The notes below the pieces were generated by a model. The model searched no databases and had not been told where the DNA came from. It saw only the letters and a list, made by a program, of their open reading frames with translations. Shown piece after piece: positions 5,168-11,083 of a stretch of DNA of 64,000 nt. The number at the start of each line of letters is the position of its first letter. Within the stretch, counting starts at the first letter, position 1. Origin of the DNA: a virus; the IMG/VR virus record IMGVR_UViG_3300025274_001348, positions 1-64,000 of that record; one strand, given 5' to 3'. Both the position numbers and the translations under genes were made by a program.

Positions 5168-5248
5168 GGTAAAACGCGCCGGGCAGTGGTCTTGCGCCAA
5201 CTGCCCTGCTTCGCGTCAAGGGTAATCTGGGATTTGGTGTGGTTTTTT
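5168..5248 (+). ncRNA. Hairpin RNA module, copy 5
   Basis: GGTAAAACGCGCC, hairpin GGGCAGTGG/CCAACTGCCC with one bulge, GCGTCAAGGGTAATCTGGG, then GTGGTTTTTT. Outer pairing ACGCG/CGCGT kept. No obvious -35 upstream. Confidence 0.6.
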
Positions 5249-5252
5249 AGAA

Positions 5253-5271
5253 ATTGAGATCATGTCTCAAT
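5253..5271 (+). promoter_or_regulatory. Inverted repeat, candidate operator
   Basis: ATTGAGA-TCATG-TCTCAAT, perfect arms. Fourth and last copy seen in the window. Confidence 0.55.
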
Positions 5272-5305
5272 AGGGGGAATTGCTGAGATATGGTGGAGAC
5301 TGGGC

Positions 5306-5333
5306 TTGCATAATGCCGATAATATGTTATAAT
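5306..5333 (+). promoter_or_regulatory. GCCGATAA-box promoter 4
   Basis: TTGCAT 5306-5311, 16-bp spacer with GCCGATAA (5315-5322), TATAAT 5328-5333. Drives the gene at 5370. Confidence 0.75.
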
Positions 5334-5369
5334 GGGGGACAGACAACAACAAGTGAAAGGGTTTGAAAG

Positions 5370-5666
5370 ATGACGAAGACAGTTCCAATGGTTTCCAGTG
5401 ATTGCGTGATCGCCGTGATGGACAAGGCGATGAGCGTGGACATGATGCAGTTCGGTGCGGAGACGCTTGAGGAGATGATGAAGGATCAGCCTCAACTGCT
5501 CAAGGTGATTTCCTTCCTGCTCACCGAACTCATCGCCAAGGGCAAGGACGAGGAAACCGCCGCGATTGATGCCGTCCAGACGATGGCCGTGATCGGCGTG
5601 GTGTTCAAGGCAATCAAGACCCAGATCGAAGCCGACGAAATGGAAATGTCGGAAGACTGGTCTTGA
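5370..5666 (+). CDS. Helical early protein family, member 1, 98 aa
   Basis: Paralogue of the protein at 8163. Shared features are VIAVMxKA near the N-terminus, DMxxFGxxxLxEM, QPxL, a variable middle and KxIKxQIEAxEM near the C-terminus. Mostly amphipathic helices; no known domain. Both copies follow a similar leader ending GGGTTTGAAA. The TGA (5664-5666) is inside the next -35. A dimeric helical adaptor is plausible (inference). Confidence 0.75.
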   Translation: MTKTVPMVSSDCVIAVMDKAMSVDMMQFGAETLEEMMKDQPQLLKVISFLLTELIAKGKDEETAAIDAVQTMAVIGVVFKAIKTQIEADEMEMSEDWS

Positions 5667-5691
5667 CAATCAACCCCCCGTCTGGTACAAT
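5663..5691 (+). promoter_or_regulatory. Sigma70-type promoter overlapping a stop codon; leaderless output
   Basis: TTGACA 5663-5668, 17-bp spacer ending CTGG, TACAAT 5686-5691. Predicted +1 is the A of the ATG at 5698. Confidence 0.8.
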
Positions 5692-5697
5692 TGACAC

Positions 5698-5874
5698 ATG
5701 AAACACATCGAACTCAGCATCCCCTGTCGGACAACGGCCAGCTTTCGCCAGCCGCAACAGCAGCCCGTCAAGGACACCCCGGAGAAACGGGAAGCCCGGA
5801 TTCGCCTGTACGCTTGGCGAGCCGAAAACAACCTCGACATTTTCACTGGATTTCCGAAAAGGACAACCCCATGA
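5698..5874 (+). CDS. Hypothetical basic early peptide from a leaderless mRNA, 58 aa
   Basis: The ATG coincides with the predicted transcript start and the TGA overlaps the ATG of the acidic gene at 5871 (ATGA), which together support a real gene despite its size. Basic and Gln/Arg-rich (SFRQPQQQPVKDTPEKREAR) with an aromatic C-terminus. It may be a partner of, or translational lead-in to, the acidic protein downstream. Confidence 0.55.
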   Translation: MKHIELSIPCRTTASFRQPQQQPVKDTPEKREARIRLYAWRAENNLDIFTGFPKRTTP

Positions 5875-6098
5875 CGTTTGAAGAAGCCTTCGAGAACGAC
5901 CCCCAAGCCCGCGCCGAATTCGAGGAGTACCTCGACGAGATGGCCGAGGACCACGTCCACGTTGCGGTGAGTCTCCACGACAGGGACGAGGAGTGGGATG
6001 CGGAGAACGACGGCCAGCCCACGGAGTACGAGGAGTGGCAAGACTTCATGGGTGGCGACGACTGGGATCAAGGCCAGTACGACGATCTTGGTTACTAG
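5871..6098 (+). CDS. Acidic early protein family member C, 75 aa
   Basis: Shortest family member. Starts MTFEEAFENDPQARAEFEEY and carries the conserved C-terminal motif (NDGQPTEYEEWQDFM-GGDDWDQGQYDD). The N-terminal half has diverged from members A and B and lacks the RRVADAWWA block. ATG chosen for the ATGA overlap with the upstream peptide and the match of MTFxE to members A and B. tRNA-Asp follows. Confidence 0.75.
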   Translation: MTFEEAFENDPQARAEFEEYLDEMAEDHVHVAVSLHDRDEEWDAENDGQPTEYEEWQDFMGGDDWDQGQYDDLGY

Positions 6099-6184
6099 AA
6101 TACGGGTCGAGGTGGTGTTGGTTGTCTCCGTTCTAGAGCGGACAGTACGCCAACGTAATGCAAACCACACACCCCCGTAGATCC

Positions 6185-6257
6185 GGGGACGTAACTCAAC
6201 AGGCAGAGTGCCGGATTGTCTATCCGGTGGTTGCGGGTTCAAATCCCGCCGTCCTCG
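6185..6257 (+). tRNA. tRNA-Asp (anticodon GUC)
   Basis: Full cloverleaf: acceptor GGGGACG/CGTCCTC, D-arm with ACTC/GAGT, anticodon stem CCGGA/TCCGG with loop TTGTCTA (GTC), T-arm GCGGG-TTCAAAT-CCCGC, discriminator G. No encoded CCA. It may serve the very Asp-rich early proteins. Confidence 0.93.
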
Positions 6258-6347
6258 CTTTATATAGCCGCTGCTTCTCGCCCTGTTTTATATACTTATA
6301 TAACTCATCGGGGCCGGGGGTGGCGGTTGTTTTATAGACCCGGATCA

Positions 6348-6412
6348 GGTGAAACGCGACGGCGCTGTGTCGCTCGACAACCGCGCCGCTGGGCGGCTTG
6401 GGGACTAGCAAG
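6348..6412 (+). ncRNA. Hairpin RNA module, copy 6 (divergent 3' part)
   Basis: GGTGAAACGCG, GGCGC...GCGCC helix with inner TGTC/GACA, then GGGCGG. The GTCAAGGGTAA tail and the U-run are not conserved here. It precedes the promoter at 6467 as the other copies precede theirs. Confidence 0.45.
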
Positions 6413-6466
6413 TGAAAATGAGTCAGGAAAACTTTGGGATTCTCGGAAATAGGATCAAGATTGGGG

Positions 6467-6494
6467 TTGACTTTGGTCGATAATATACTATACT
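6467..6494 (+). promoter_or_regulatory. GCCGATAA-box promoter 5
   Basis: TTGACT 6467-6472, 16-bp spacer with GTCGATAA (6476-6483), TATACT 6489-6494. Drives 6524 onward. Confidence 0.7.
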
Positions 6495-6523
6495 GGAGGA
6501 GTAAGTCAGTGAGAGGGCAAGAC

Positions 6524-6730
6524 ATGAAACGCAAGACGAAGAAGATGAATCGCGGCACAATCGAGTTCGGTGCTAACTGCGTCACGATCACGATTGAGAG
6601 CGAGCCATGGAAGGTTGGCAGGATTCATTCCGTCAACAAGGCTGGCGCTGGCAAGCACAAGGACAGGCGAACCAAGCGGAACCGCACACGAGCAAACCAG
6701 AACCACAACGCAATCAGGGAATCCATGTAA
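6524..6730 (+). CDS. Basic early protein, 68 aa
   Basis: Strongly basic: MKRKTKKMNRGTIEFGANCV at the N-terminus and a C-terminal run of Lys/Arg/His/Asn (KHKDRRTKRNRTRANQNH). No known domain; a nucleic-acid-binding role is inferred from charge. ATG preceded by GAGAGGGCAAG. The membrane peptide at 6732 begins one base after the stop. Confidence 0.7.
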   Translation: MKRKTKKMNRGTIEFGANCVTITIESEPWKVGRIHSVNKAGAGKHKDRRTKRNRTRANQNHNAIRESM

Positions 6731-6731
6731 A

Positions 6732-6830
6732 ATGGTAACTGACCTCTTGACTTGGACGAACATCTGTGGTATAATTGTGGCTGTGGGATTCATTTCGGTT
6801 TTGGCAGACAAACTTGGTTGGTGGGAATAG
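6732..6830 (+). CDS. One-helix membrane peptide, 32 aa
   Basis: Residues 10-25 (NICGIIVAVGFISVLA) form the helix, followed by DKLGWWE. The promoter at 6747 lies inside this coding sequence, so it is transcribed from upstream while the internal promoter serves the next gene. Confidence 0.5.
   Translation: MVTDLLTWTNICGIIVAVGFISVLADKLGWWE
6747..6775 (+). promoter_or_regulatory. Sigma70-type promoter inside a coding sequence
   Basis: TTGACT 6747-6752, 17-bp spacer ending GTGG, TATAAT 6770-6775. Output: the operon 6841-7722. Confidence 0.7.
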
Positions 6831-6840
6831 GGAGATGACG

Positions 6841-7317
6841 ATGAGCGACAAGGCTATGCGGATTACTGACAACAAGGGATTCCAACTGGATCTGCCTAAC
6901 GGCGTGACGGTTTCCGTCCAGTGGGGTCCGGGCAACTACTGCGACAGCGACGTGTCGAATGCCAAGTGGGATGCCCCGAAAAAGGCGATTGACGGTGACG
7001 AGCATTGGGGTTCCAACACCGCCGAGTGTGCCGCCTACGTTACTGGTAGCAATCTGTCGTGGGTTGCCGTGCCGGGATACACTGGGCCTCACGGTTGCGA
7101 CGACGAGGACGTGTTCTACGATGACGTGGTTGGACACCTTGACGTTCAGGGCGTTCTGGACTTCATCAATCTGGCATCGCAGGTTGCTGCGGAACCGAAC
7201 CCGAACAGCATCGGAAACAAGATGCTGGGCTGGCTCGAAAAGGAAGATCCTGTGCCTAGCGATCAGCATCCGTTCCCACTCCCCGGACAGAAGGAGCTTG
7301 ATTTCGATGACGCTTGA
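6841..7317 (+). CDS. Hypothetical early protein, 158 aa
   Basis: Start at 6841 rather than 6835 because GGGAG then sits 6 nt upstream. Acidic soluble protein with a beta-rich N-terminal part (GFQLDLPNGVTVSVQWGPG), a Trp/Gly-rich middle and an acidic segment HGCDDEDVFYDDVV. A helical stretch follows (VQGVLDFINLASQVAAEPN). No family recognised. It leads a four-gene overlapping cassette. Confidence 0.75.
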   Translation: MSDKAMRITDNKGFQLDLPNGVTVSVQWGPGNYCDSDVSNAKWDAPKKAIDGDEHWGSNTAECAAYVTGSNLSWVAVPGYTGPHGCDDEDVFYDDVVGHLDVQGVLDFINLASQVAAEPNPNSIGNKMLGWLEKEDPVPSDQHPFPLPGQKELDFDDA

Positions 7318-7516
7318 CCAATTGTGGAGAATCGCTCTGGAGCATTTTCCAGCGTGTCACATCACGGAAGACATGGACGGGGAAATCGTGATCGCCACCG
7401 GGCTGATAATGGAAGGTCCACCGTTGGGGATGGACGGCTTGACGGTTGCGAACATTCCGGCGAAACAACAACAACACGTTCAACTCAGGGAGATGACTGG
7501 TGAAGACCTTACGTAA
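7307..7516 (+). CDS. Hypothetical early protein, 69 aa
   Basis: Overlaps the upstream gene by 11 nt. Begins MTLDQLWRIALEHFPACHIT; a short acidic helix-strand protein (EDMDGEIVIATGLIME). No motif. Translation probably coupled to the 6841 gene. Confidence 0.65.
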   Translation: MTLDQLWRIALEHFPACHITEDMDGEIVIATGLIMEGPPLGMDGLTVANIPAKQQQHVQLREMTGEDLT

Positions 7517-7655
7517 AGGCGAGAAGTTCAAGCGGCTGAAGAATTCCACCAAGACCGACTTGGGCGTTATCAAGAAACTGGTCAAGGACGGGTGGACGTT
7601 CTGCGACAAGACAACGTGGAGGGCGCTCAGAGATGGCGATGCTGCGAAAGATTAA
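7500..7655 (+). CDS. Small basic protein, 51 aa (GTG start)
   Basis: GTG start behind AGGGAG with 7-nt spacing; overlaps the upstream gene by 17 nt. Lys-rich N-terminus (KTLRKGEKFKRLKNS), then LGVIKKLVKDGWTFCDKTTW. Overlaps the membrane peptide at 7633. Probably real given the coupling and ribosome-binding site; function unknown. Confidence 0.55.
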   Translation: MKTLRKGEKFKRLKNSTKTDLGVIKKLVKDGWTFCDKTTWRALRDGDAAKD

Positions 7656-7722
7656 TCGGGACACTTTGGTGACGTTTGCGTTCATCGGCTTCTGGACCTT
7701 TATCATCGTGGCAACACGGTGA
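7633..7722 (+). CDS. One-helix membrane peptide, 29 aa
   Basis: MAMLRKINRDTLVTFAFIGF leads into WTFIIVATR: a positively charged N-terminus and a single hydrophobic helix, so the N-terminus should stay in the cytoplasm. It closes the cassette just before the hairpin module at 7730. Confidence 0.5.
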   Translation: MAMLRKINRDTLVTFAFIGFWTFIIVATR

Positions 7723-7729
7723 GGGTTCA

Positions 7730-7811
7730 GGTGAAACGCTGCGGCGGGTGTGTCGCTGCACATCCCGCCAGCTTCGGCGCAAGGGTAATCTGGGATTTTG
7801 AGCGATTTTTT
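7730..7811 (+). ncRNA. Hairpin RNA module, copy 7
   Basis: GGTGAAACGC, hairpin GGCGGGTGTG/CACATCCCGCC with one bulge and loop TCGCTG, GGCGCAAGGGTAATCTGGG, then GCGATTTTTT. Arms again covary with those of other copies. Confidence 0.6.
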
Positions 7812-7857
7812 CGAAAGTTTTTTCTGGCAATCTGACGGGATTTACTGGAGTGCGACC

Positions 7858-7885
7858 TTGACTAATGCCGATAATATACTATAAT
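7858..7885 (+). promoter_or_regulatory. GCCGATAA-box promoter 6
   Basis: TTGACT 7858-7863, 16-bp spacer with GCCGATAA (7867-7874), TATAAT 7880-7885. Drives 7914. Confidence 0.75.
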
Positions 7886-7913
7886 GGGGGGAACAATACA
7901 CGAGGGTGAGAGC

Positions 7914-8099
7914 ATGACAGAGAAAGAGTTGGACAGGCTGCTGGCAGAAGACGGATACGGGGTGCGTGAGGTTTGCGGTGAACGGGCAGGCGAAACCGTT
8001 TGGGAGTTGTGGGAGTTGATGGATTCTAGCACTGGCTGGATCGTCGGCTACTTCGACACCGCCGAAGACGTTTGCGATTTTGTCGGGATTTATGCTTGA
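7914..8099 (+). CDS. Hypothetical acidic early protein, 61 aa
   Basis: Begins MTEKELDRLLAEDGYGVREV with a helical N-terminus, then two short strands around WELWELMDSSTGWIVGYFDT. Acidic and soluble. The stop TGA (8097-8099) is inside the next -35. No family recognised. Confidence 0.7.
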   Translation: MTEKELDRLLAEDGYGVREVCGERAGETVWELWELMDSSTGWIVGYFDTAEDVCDFVGIYA

Positions 8100-8123
8100 C
8101 AATGGTTGATAGTCTGCTACAAT
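8096..8123 (+). promoter_or_regulatory. Sigma70-type promoter overlapping a stop codon
   Basis: TTGACA 8096-8101, 16-bp spacer, TACAAT 8118-8123. Drives 8163-8832 and probably RNA B. Confidence 0.75.
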
Positions 8124-8162
8124 GGATAGCAGACAAGGACACAAGAACGAGAGGGTTTGAAA

Positions 8163-8480
8163 ATGGCGACGATGAACGGGATGCCGCGAGTGACGAAGGA
8201 CGCAACGATTGCCGTGATGCACAAGGCAACGACAATCGACATGGCTGAATTCGGGGTTCAAGTCCTCGATGAACTGGACGAGGAGCAACCGGCCTTGTGT
8301 CAGATGCTCACTCACATGATCATGGACCTCGCCTGTCCCGACGAGATGCCCGAGGAATTGAAGCAGTCGAATGCTCTGATCATGACCGTCATCGCCGGAT
8401 GTCTGTTCAAGTCGATCAAGGCACAGATTGAAGCGGAAGAAATGGCAAGTTTGTTTAGTGAAGAGGAGACTGTTGAATGA
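8163..8480 (+). CDS. Helical early protein family, member 2, 105 aa
   Basis: Paralogue of the 5370 protein (TIAVMHKATTIDMAEFG, DEEQPAL, FKSIKAQIEAEEM). Slightly longer, with a Cys in the central helix and an acidic tail (FSEEETVE). ATG chosen over an in-frame TTG two codons earlier. Its stop overlaps the ATG at 8477. Confidence 0.75.
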   Translation: MATMNGMPRVTKDATIAVMHKATTIDMAEFGVQVLDELDEEQPALCQMLTHMIMDLACPDEMPEELKQSNALIMTVIAGCLFKSIKAQIEAEEMASLFSEEETVE

Positions 8481-8653
8481 CACACGTTGGAATTGGTGAT
8501 CGAGTGCTGTTTGACTACCACGGCAAGGCTCGGAGTGGTAGCATCGAGAAGATCGGGAATGGTCCCGCTGGCGTCTACGTCATCATCGCACACGGCGATG
8601 GCTCGCACAAGACGTTCTCACAACCCAAAATCAGTAACCTGCGAAAGGTGTAA
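8477..8653 (+). CDS. Small SH3-like barrel candidate, 58 aa
   Basis: ATGA overlap with the upstream gene. Pattern GIGDRVLFDYHGKARSGSIE then GVYVIIAHGDGSHKTF resembles small KOW/SH3-type barrels that bind nucleic acid or RNA polymerase. This is a fold guess from strand pattern only. Confidence 0.55.
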   Translation: MTHVGIGDRVLFDYHGKARSGSIEKIGNGPAGVYVIIAHGDGSHKTFSQPKISNLRKV

Positions 8654-8655
8654 AC

Positions 8656-8832
8656 ATGAAGACGACGGTTGCGACATTCGAGTTGGAAAAGGAAACCAAG
8701 AACACGATTCGCTACAGCGAAACGCCGGATGAAGGCGTGGCCCCAGTGGTCAACACGATCTACATCCAGAAGCACGTTCTCGGCAAGACCGCTCCACAGA
8801 ACATCAAGGTGACAATGGAGGAATCTAAATAA
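8656..8832 (+). CDS. Small beta-type protein, 58 aa
   Basis: Begins MKTTVATFELEKETKNTIRY and has IYIQKHVLGKTAPQNIKVTM, a pattern common in short phage proteins with a single-sheet fold and in DUF-type single-strand-binding-like proteins. No firm family. Last protein gene before RNA B, with no promoter or terminator between, so both are probably co-transcribed. Confidence 0.6.
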   Translation: MKTTVATFELEKETKNTIRYSETPDEGVAPVVNTIYIQKHVLGKTAPQNIKVTMEESK

Positions 8833-9025
8833 GGCGGGGATTGCAACCCCGTCTAGGGTGGTGACTGAACAATCCCCGGTTATGGGGGGATAAGGTGCGC
8901 GCTGCTGAGTTCCGATAGCCGAATGGTCGAGGAGTTCAGGTAGACGGCAGTCATACAGAACTACCATATCTGTGAGCTTGCGGGCAAAAGTGAATCCCGC
9001 CCACCCGTTATACATACAGCGCTGG

Positions 9026-9061
9026 CTAAGAACCGGGGCGCCACTATAATACTCGGTGACG
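9026..9061 (+). repeat. 36-nt RNA motif shared by RNAs A and B, copy B
   Basis: Same CTAAGAACCGGGGCGCC start and CTCGGTGACG end as 2171-2206. Differences are confined to the A/T-rich loop. Here it is closed by a perfect 9-bp stem of different sequence, so the motif sits as an interchangeable domain in two RNAs. Confidence 0.7.
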
Positions 9062-9112
9062 CCAGCGCTATCAAACAGTGACTTGGAGTTTCGCCCTTTC
9101 CTCAGTCGCTGG

Positions 9113-9147
9113 CCCCCGTTCCGGTTCGCCGGTGCGGGGGTTTTTTT
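9113..9147 (+). terminator. Intrinsic terminator of RNA B
   Basis: CCCCC...CCGG-TTCG-CCGG...GGGGG with a small internal loop, then seven Ts. Confidence 0.85.
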
Positions 9148-9161
9148 ATTGGCGGGGATCG

Positions 9162-9240
9162 GGTGAAACGCGGCGGCGGGTTGTCGCTGGGCAACAACGC
9201 CGCTCGGCGTCAAGAGGAAAGTGGAGGTTTAGGCGATTTT
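9162..9240 (+). ncRNA. Hairpin RNA module, copy 8
   Basis: GGTGAAACGCG, GCGGCG/CGCCGC helix with inner GTTGT/GCAAC, then CGGCGTCAAGAGG. The tail after the hairpin is diverged and the U-run is reduced to TTTT. Confidence 0.5.
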
Positions 9241-9278
9241 GTGGAAAGTTTTTCTAGGGAATATATTCAAGTTGGGGG

Positions 9279-9306
9279 TTGACAATAGCCGATAATACTC
9301 TATAAT
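9279..9306 (+). promoter_or_regulatory. GCCGATAA-box promoter 7
   Basis: TTGACA 9279-9284, 16-bp spacer with GCCGATAA (9288-9295), TATAAT 9301-9306. Drives the 9337 operon. Confidence 0.8.
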
Positions 9307-9336
9307 GGGGGAGTAACACACACACGAGGGCAAGCA

Positions 9337-10119
9337 ATGTTGAAGTGGTCGAAAGCAAACGCGAAAACGGAACGGTTGAACGAGAGTTGTTGGGCAATTG
9401 CCAAGCACCTTGACGATGGGCGGAAGGTCTACAGTCTCGATCTGTTGTCGGGCTACTCGTGTCCGTTTGCAAAGGCGTGTCTCTCGAAAGCGGTTGTCGG
9501 TGAAAATGGCAAGCGGACAATCAAGGACGGTCCCCACAATGAGTTTCGTTGTTTCTCGGCATCGCAAGAGGTGCAGTACACCAACGTGTACAATCTCCGC
9601 AAACACAATTACGACACCTTGAAGGAAAACCAAGACGACTGGCCGTTGATGTATCAGGAACTGTGGAAGTCGATTCCCCCGGATGCCGGGATTGTTCGGA
9701 TTCATGTTGCAGGGGATTTCTTCAACGAGAATTATCTCCGGGCTTGGATTGAACTGGCTCAAACAACTCCCGACGTGTTGTTCTACGCCTACACCAAAAG
9801 CCTGAAGTATTGGGATGCTCTCAAGAGTGAAGTCCCCGAGAATCTGGTGCTGACGGCGTCGTATGGTGGGCGTGACGACTGGATGATTGATCATGGTGGA
9901 TTCCGATTCGCCAAGGTGGTATTCTCAGAAGCGGAAGCGGAAGAACTCGACTTGATTATCGACCACGATGATTCCCACGCTGCTAATCCAACGTGGCGGG
10001 ATGAGAGTTTCGCACTGTTGATTCACGGGACACAACCGGCGGGATCGGAAGCGGCGACGGCTCTGCGAGAATTGAAGGGTAAAGGTTCTTACTCTAGAAA
10101 ACAAAAGGTGACGGGATGA
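9337..10119 (+). CDS. GP88-like phage protein, 260 aa
   Basis: Resembles the phage 'gene product 88' family. The N-terminal segment has Cys-rich SGYSCPFAKACLSKA, followed by FRCFSASQE. Then comes IVRIHVAGDFFNENYLRAWI, typical of the family's RxHxxGDF core, and FYAYTKSLKYW. The Cys cluster suggests metal or Fe-S binding. Biochemical role is not established as far as I know. It is first gene in a four-gene overlapping operon behind a GCCGATAA-box promoter; start supported by CGAGGGCAAGC. Confidence 0.7.
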   Translation: MLKWSKANAKTERLNESCWAIAKHLDDGRKVYSLDLLSGYSCPFAKACLSKAVVGENGKRTIKDGPHNEFRCFSASQEVQYTNVYNLRKHNYDTLKENQDDWPLMYQELWKSIPPDAGIVRIHVAGDFFNENYLRAWIELAQTTPDVLFYAYTKSLKYWDALKSEVPENLVLTASYGGRDDWMIDHGGFRFAKVVFSEAEAEELDLIIDHDDSHAANPTWRDESFALLIHGTQPAGSEAATALRELKGKGSYSRKQKVTG

Positions 10120-10325
10120 TTGAGAGAACGACGATTGTGGCGGTGGATTGCATTCAGTGCAAGGAAACCCAACATATCACAACAAAAACCGAGGATCTCG
10201 ATTCTTGGGAGAATGGCGAACTGATTCAGAACGCCATGCCGTACTTGACGGCTGATGAGCGGGAAGTCCTCATTAGCGGGATTTGCGGGACTTGTTTCGA
10301 CAATATGTTCGCGGGTGACGAATGA
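10116..10325 (+). CDS. Small zinc-ribbon-like protein, 69 aa
   Basis: ATGA overlap with the GP88-like gene. Two cysteine pairs (DCIQCKE near the N-terminus, GICGTCFD near the C-terminus) match a zinc ribbon layout. The central acidic helix (DEREVLISG) and the pairing pattern suggest a protein- or nucleic-acid-binding ribbon. Confidence 0.65.
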   Translation: MIERTTIVAVDCIQCKETQHITTKTEDLDSWENGELIQNAMPYLTADEREVLISGICGTCFDNMFAGDE

Positions 10326-10765
10326 TCGACTATACTAAACGGGTTTACGTCTATTGGAATCTCCACCGGAAACTGTGGAGTGTGAGACAATCCGGGCTTA
10401 TCGTAGACCACGCCCACCTGTTGTCGTTGCGGGATTGTAAGTTCCTCGTCGGCAAGGCTGGACAGGCTAGGGTTCGACGCGAGGGAAAGAAAAACGTCCA
10501 CGCTGGCGTGAGCGGCTACCTGCTGGAAGATCCGTGTAGCGTTGACCGAATGGTGTGGAATGGGTTCTACGATAAACAAGTGTGGGTCATGTACAACCCC
10601 TATAAGCACGACACGTTTGTAGAGCGGACTGGCGTGTGTGACGACCAGTATCCGATCCCAGTATATAGAGCCGACTTCGTTGCAATGTACAAAGACAATG
10701 ACCGGGACGCCCCGACAGTAATGGCTCTAGAGCCGGAAGGTGAGCAATGCGTGACATCTTGCTAG
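10322..10765 (+). CDS. Hypothetical early protein, 147 aa
   Basis: ATGA overlap with the upstream gene. Basic first half (YWNLHRKLWSVRQSGLIVDH; RVRREGKKNVHAGVSGYLLE) and aromatic middle (GFYDKQVWVMYNPYKHD). It resembles small phage proteins of unknown function often found near modified-nucleotide genes, but I do not recognise a family. Its end overlaps the membrane peptide at 10747. Confidence 0.65.
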   Translation: MIDYTKRVYVYWNLHRKLWSVRQSGLIVDHAHLLSLRDCKFLVGKAGQARVRREGKKNVHAGVSGYLLEDPCSVDRMVWNGFYDKQVWVMYNPYKHDTFVERTGVCDDQYPIPVYRADFVAMYKDNDRDAPTVMALEPEGEQCVTSC

Positions 10766-10845
10766 TGGCAGCGGCGTGGGCTTATGTAATTCTTTACGCC
10801 TTCGAATTGTTTATGCGGTACTGCCCATTGACAGACATTGGGTAA
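10747..10845 (+). CDS. One-helix membrane peptide, 32 aa
   Basis: MRDILLVAAAWAYVILYAFE forms the helix, followed by LFMRYCPLTDIG. Overlaps the upstream gene by 19 nt in another frame. It closes the cassette before the degenerate hairpin module at 10841. Confidence 0.5.
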   Translation: MRDILLVAAAWAYVILYAFELFMRYCPLTDIG

Positions 10846-10893
10846 GACAGGGCGTCGTTGTGGCTCACGCAACCCACGCCGCTGGAGGCGATC
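10841..10893 (+). ncRNA. Hairpin RNA module, degenerate copy 9
   Basis: GGTAAGAC followed by GGCGTCGTTG/CGCAACCCACGCC hairpin and GGAGGCG. The GTCAAGGGTAA tail is lost. A TTGACA occurs at 10828 but with far too short a spacer. Confidence 0.35.
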
Positions 10894-10985
10894 TAGGTGT
10901 GCGAGCAAGTAAAAGTCAAGTACAAAATCGGAATCTGGGCGATTTTAAAAAAGATTCTTTTTTGACCAATCGGGGCTAAAGATGC

Positions 10986-11013
10986 TTGACATATTGTGTC
11001 GATAAACTATAAT
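10986..11013 (+). promoter_or_regulatory. GCCGATAA-box promoter 8
   Basis: TTGACA 10986-10991, 16-bp spacer with GTCGATAA (10998-11005), TATAAT 11008-11013. The box is closer to the -10 here. Drives 11084. Confidence 0.75.
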
Positions 11014-11083
11014 GGAGACATACAGTTGAGTTGGTGAGTGTTTCACCGACAATGAGTTTTGACCGCAGACGGAGACAAGAGAC

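Larger units (their letters stand above)
8833..9147 (+). ncRNA. Structured non-coding RNA B, 3' part of an early transcript
   Basis: About 315 nt without a plausible gene, ending in an intrinsic terminator. Contains GCGGGGATTG/CAACCCCGT-type pairing near 8834-8852, a GCGGG/CCCGC hairpin near 8977-8997, and a 9-bp stem AGCGCTGGC/GCCAGCGCT (about 9018-9069) holding the 36-nt motif shared with RNA A. A stretch around 8920-8955 (GCCGAATGGTCGAGG, GGTAGACGG) recalls a tRNA-Leu/Ser D-arm, but no cloverleaf can be closed. Probably processed from, or a 3' UTR of, the 8096 transcript. Confidence 0.5.

Noticed and set aside
8575-9894. Minus-strand frames over RNA B and the GP88-like gene
   Set aside because: Covered by well-supported plus-strand features and lacking start signals.
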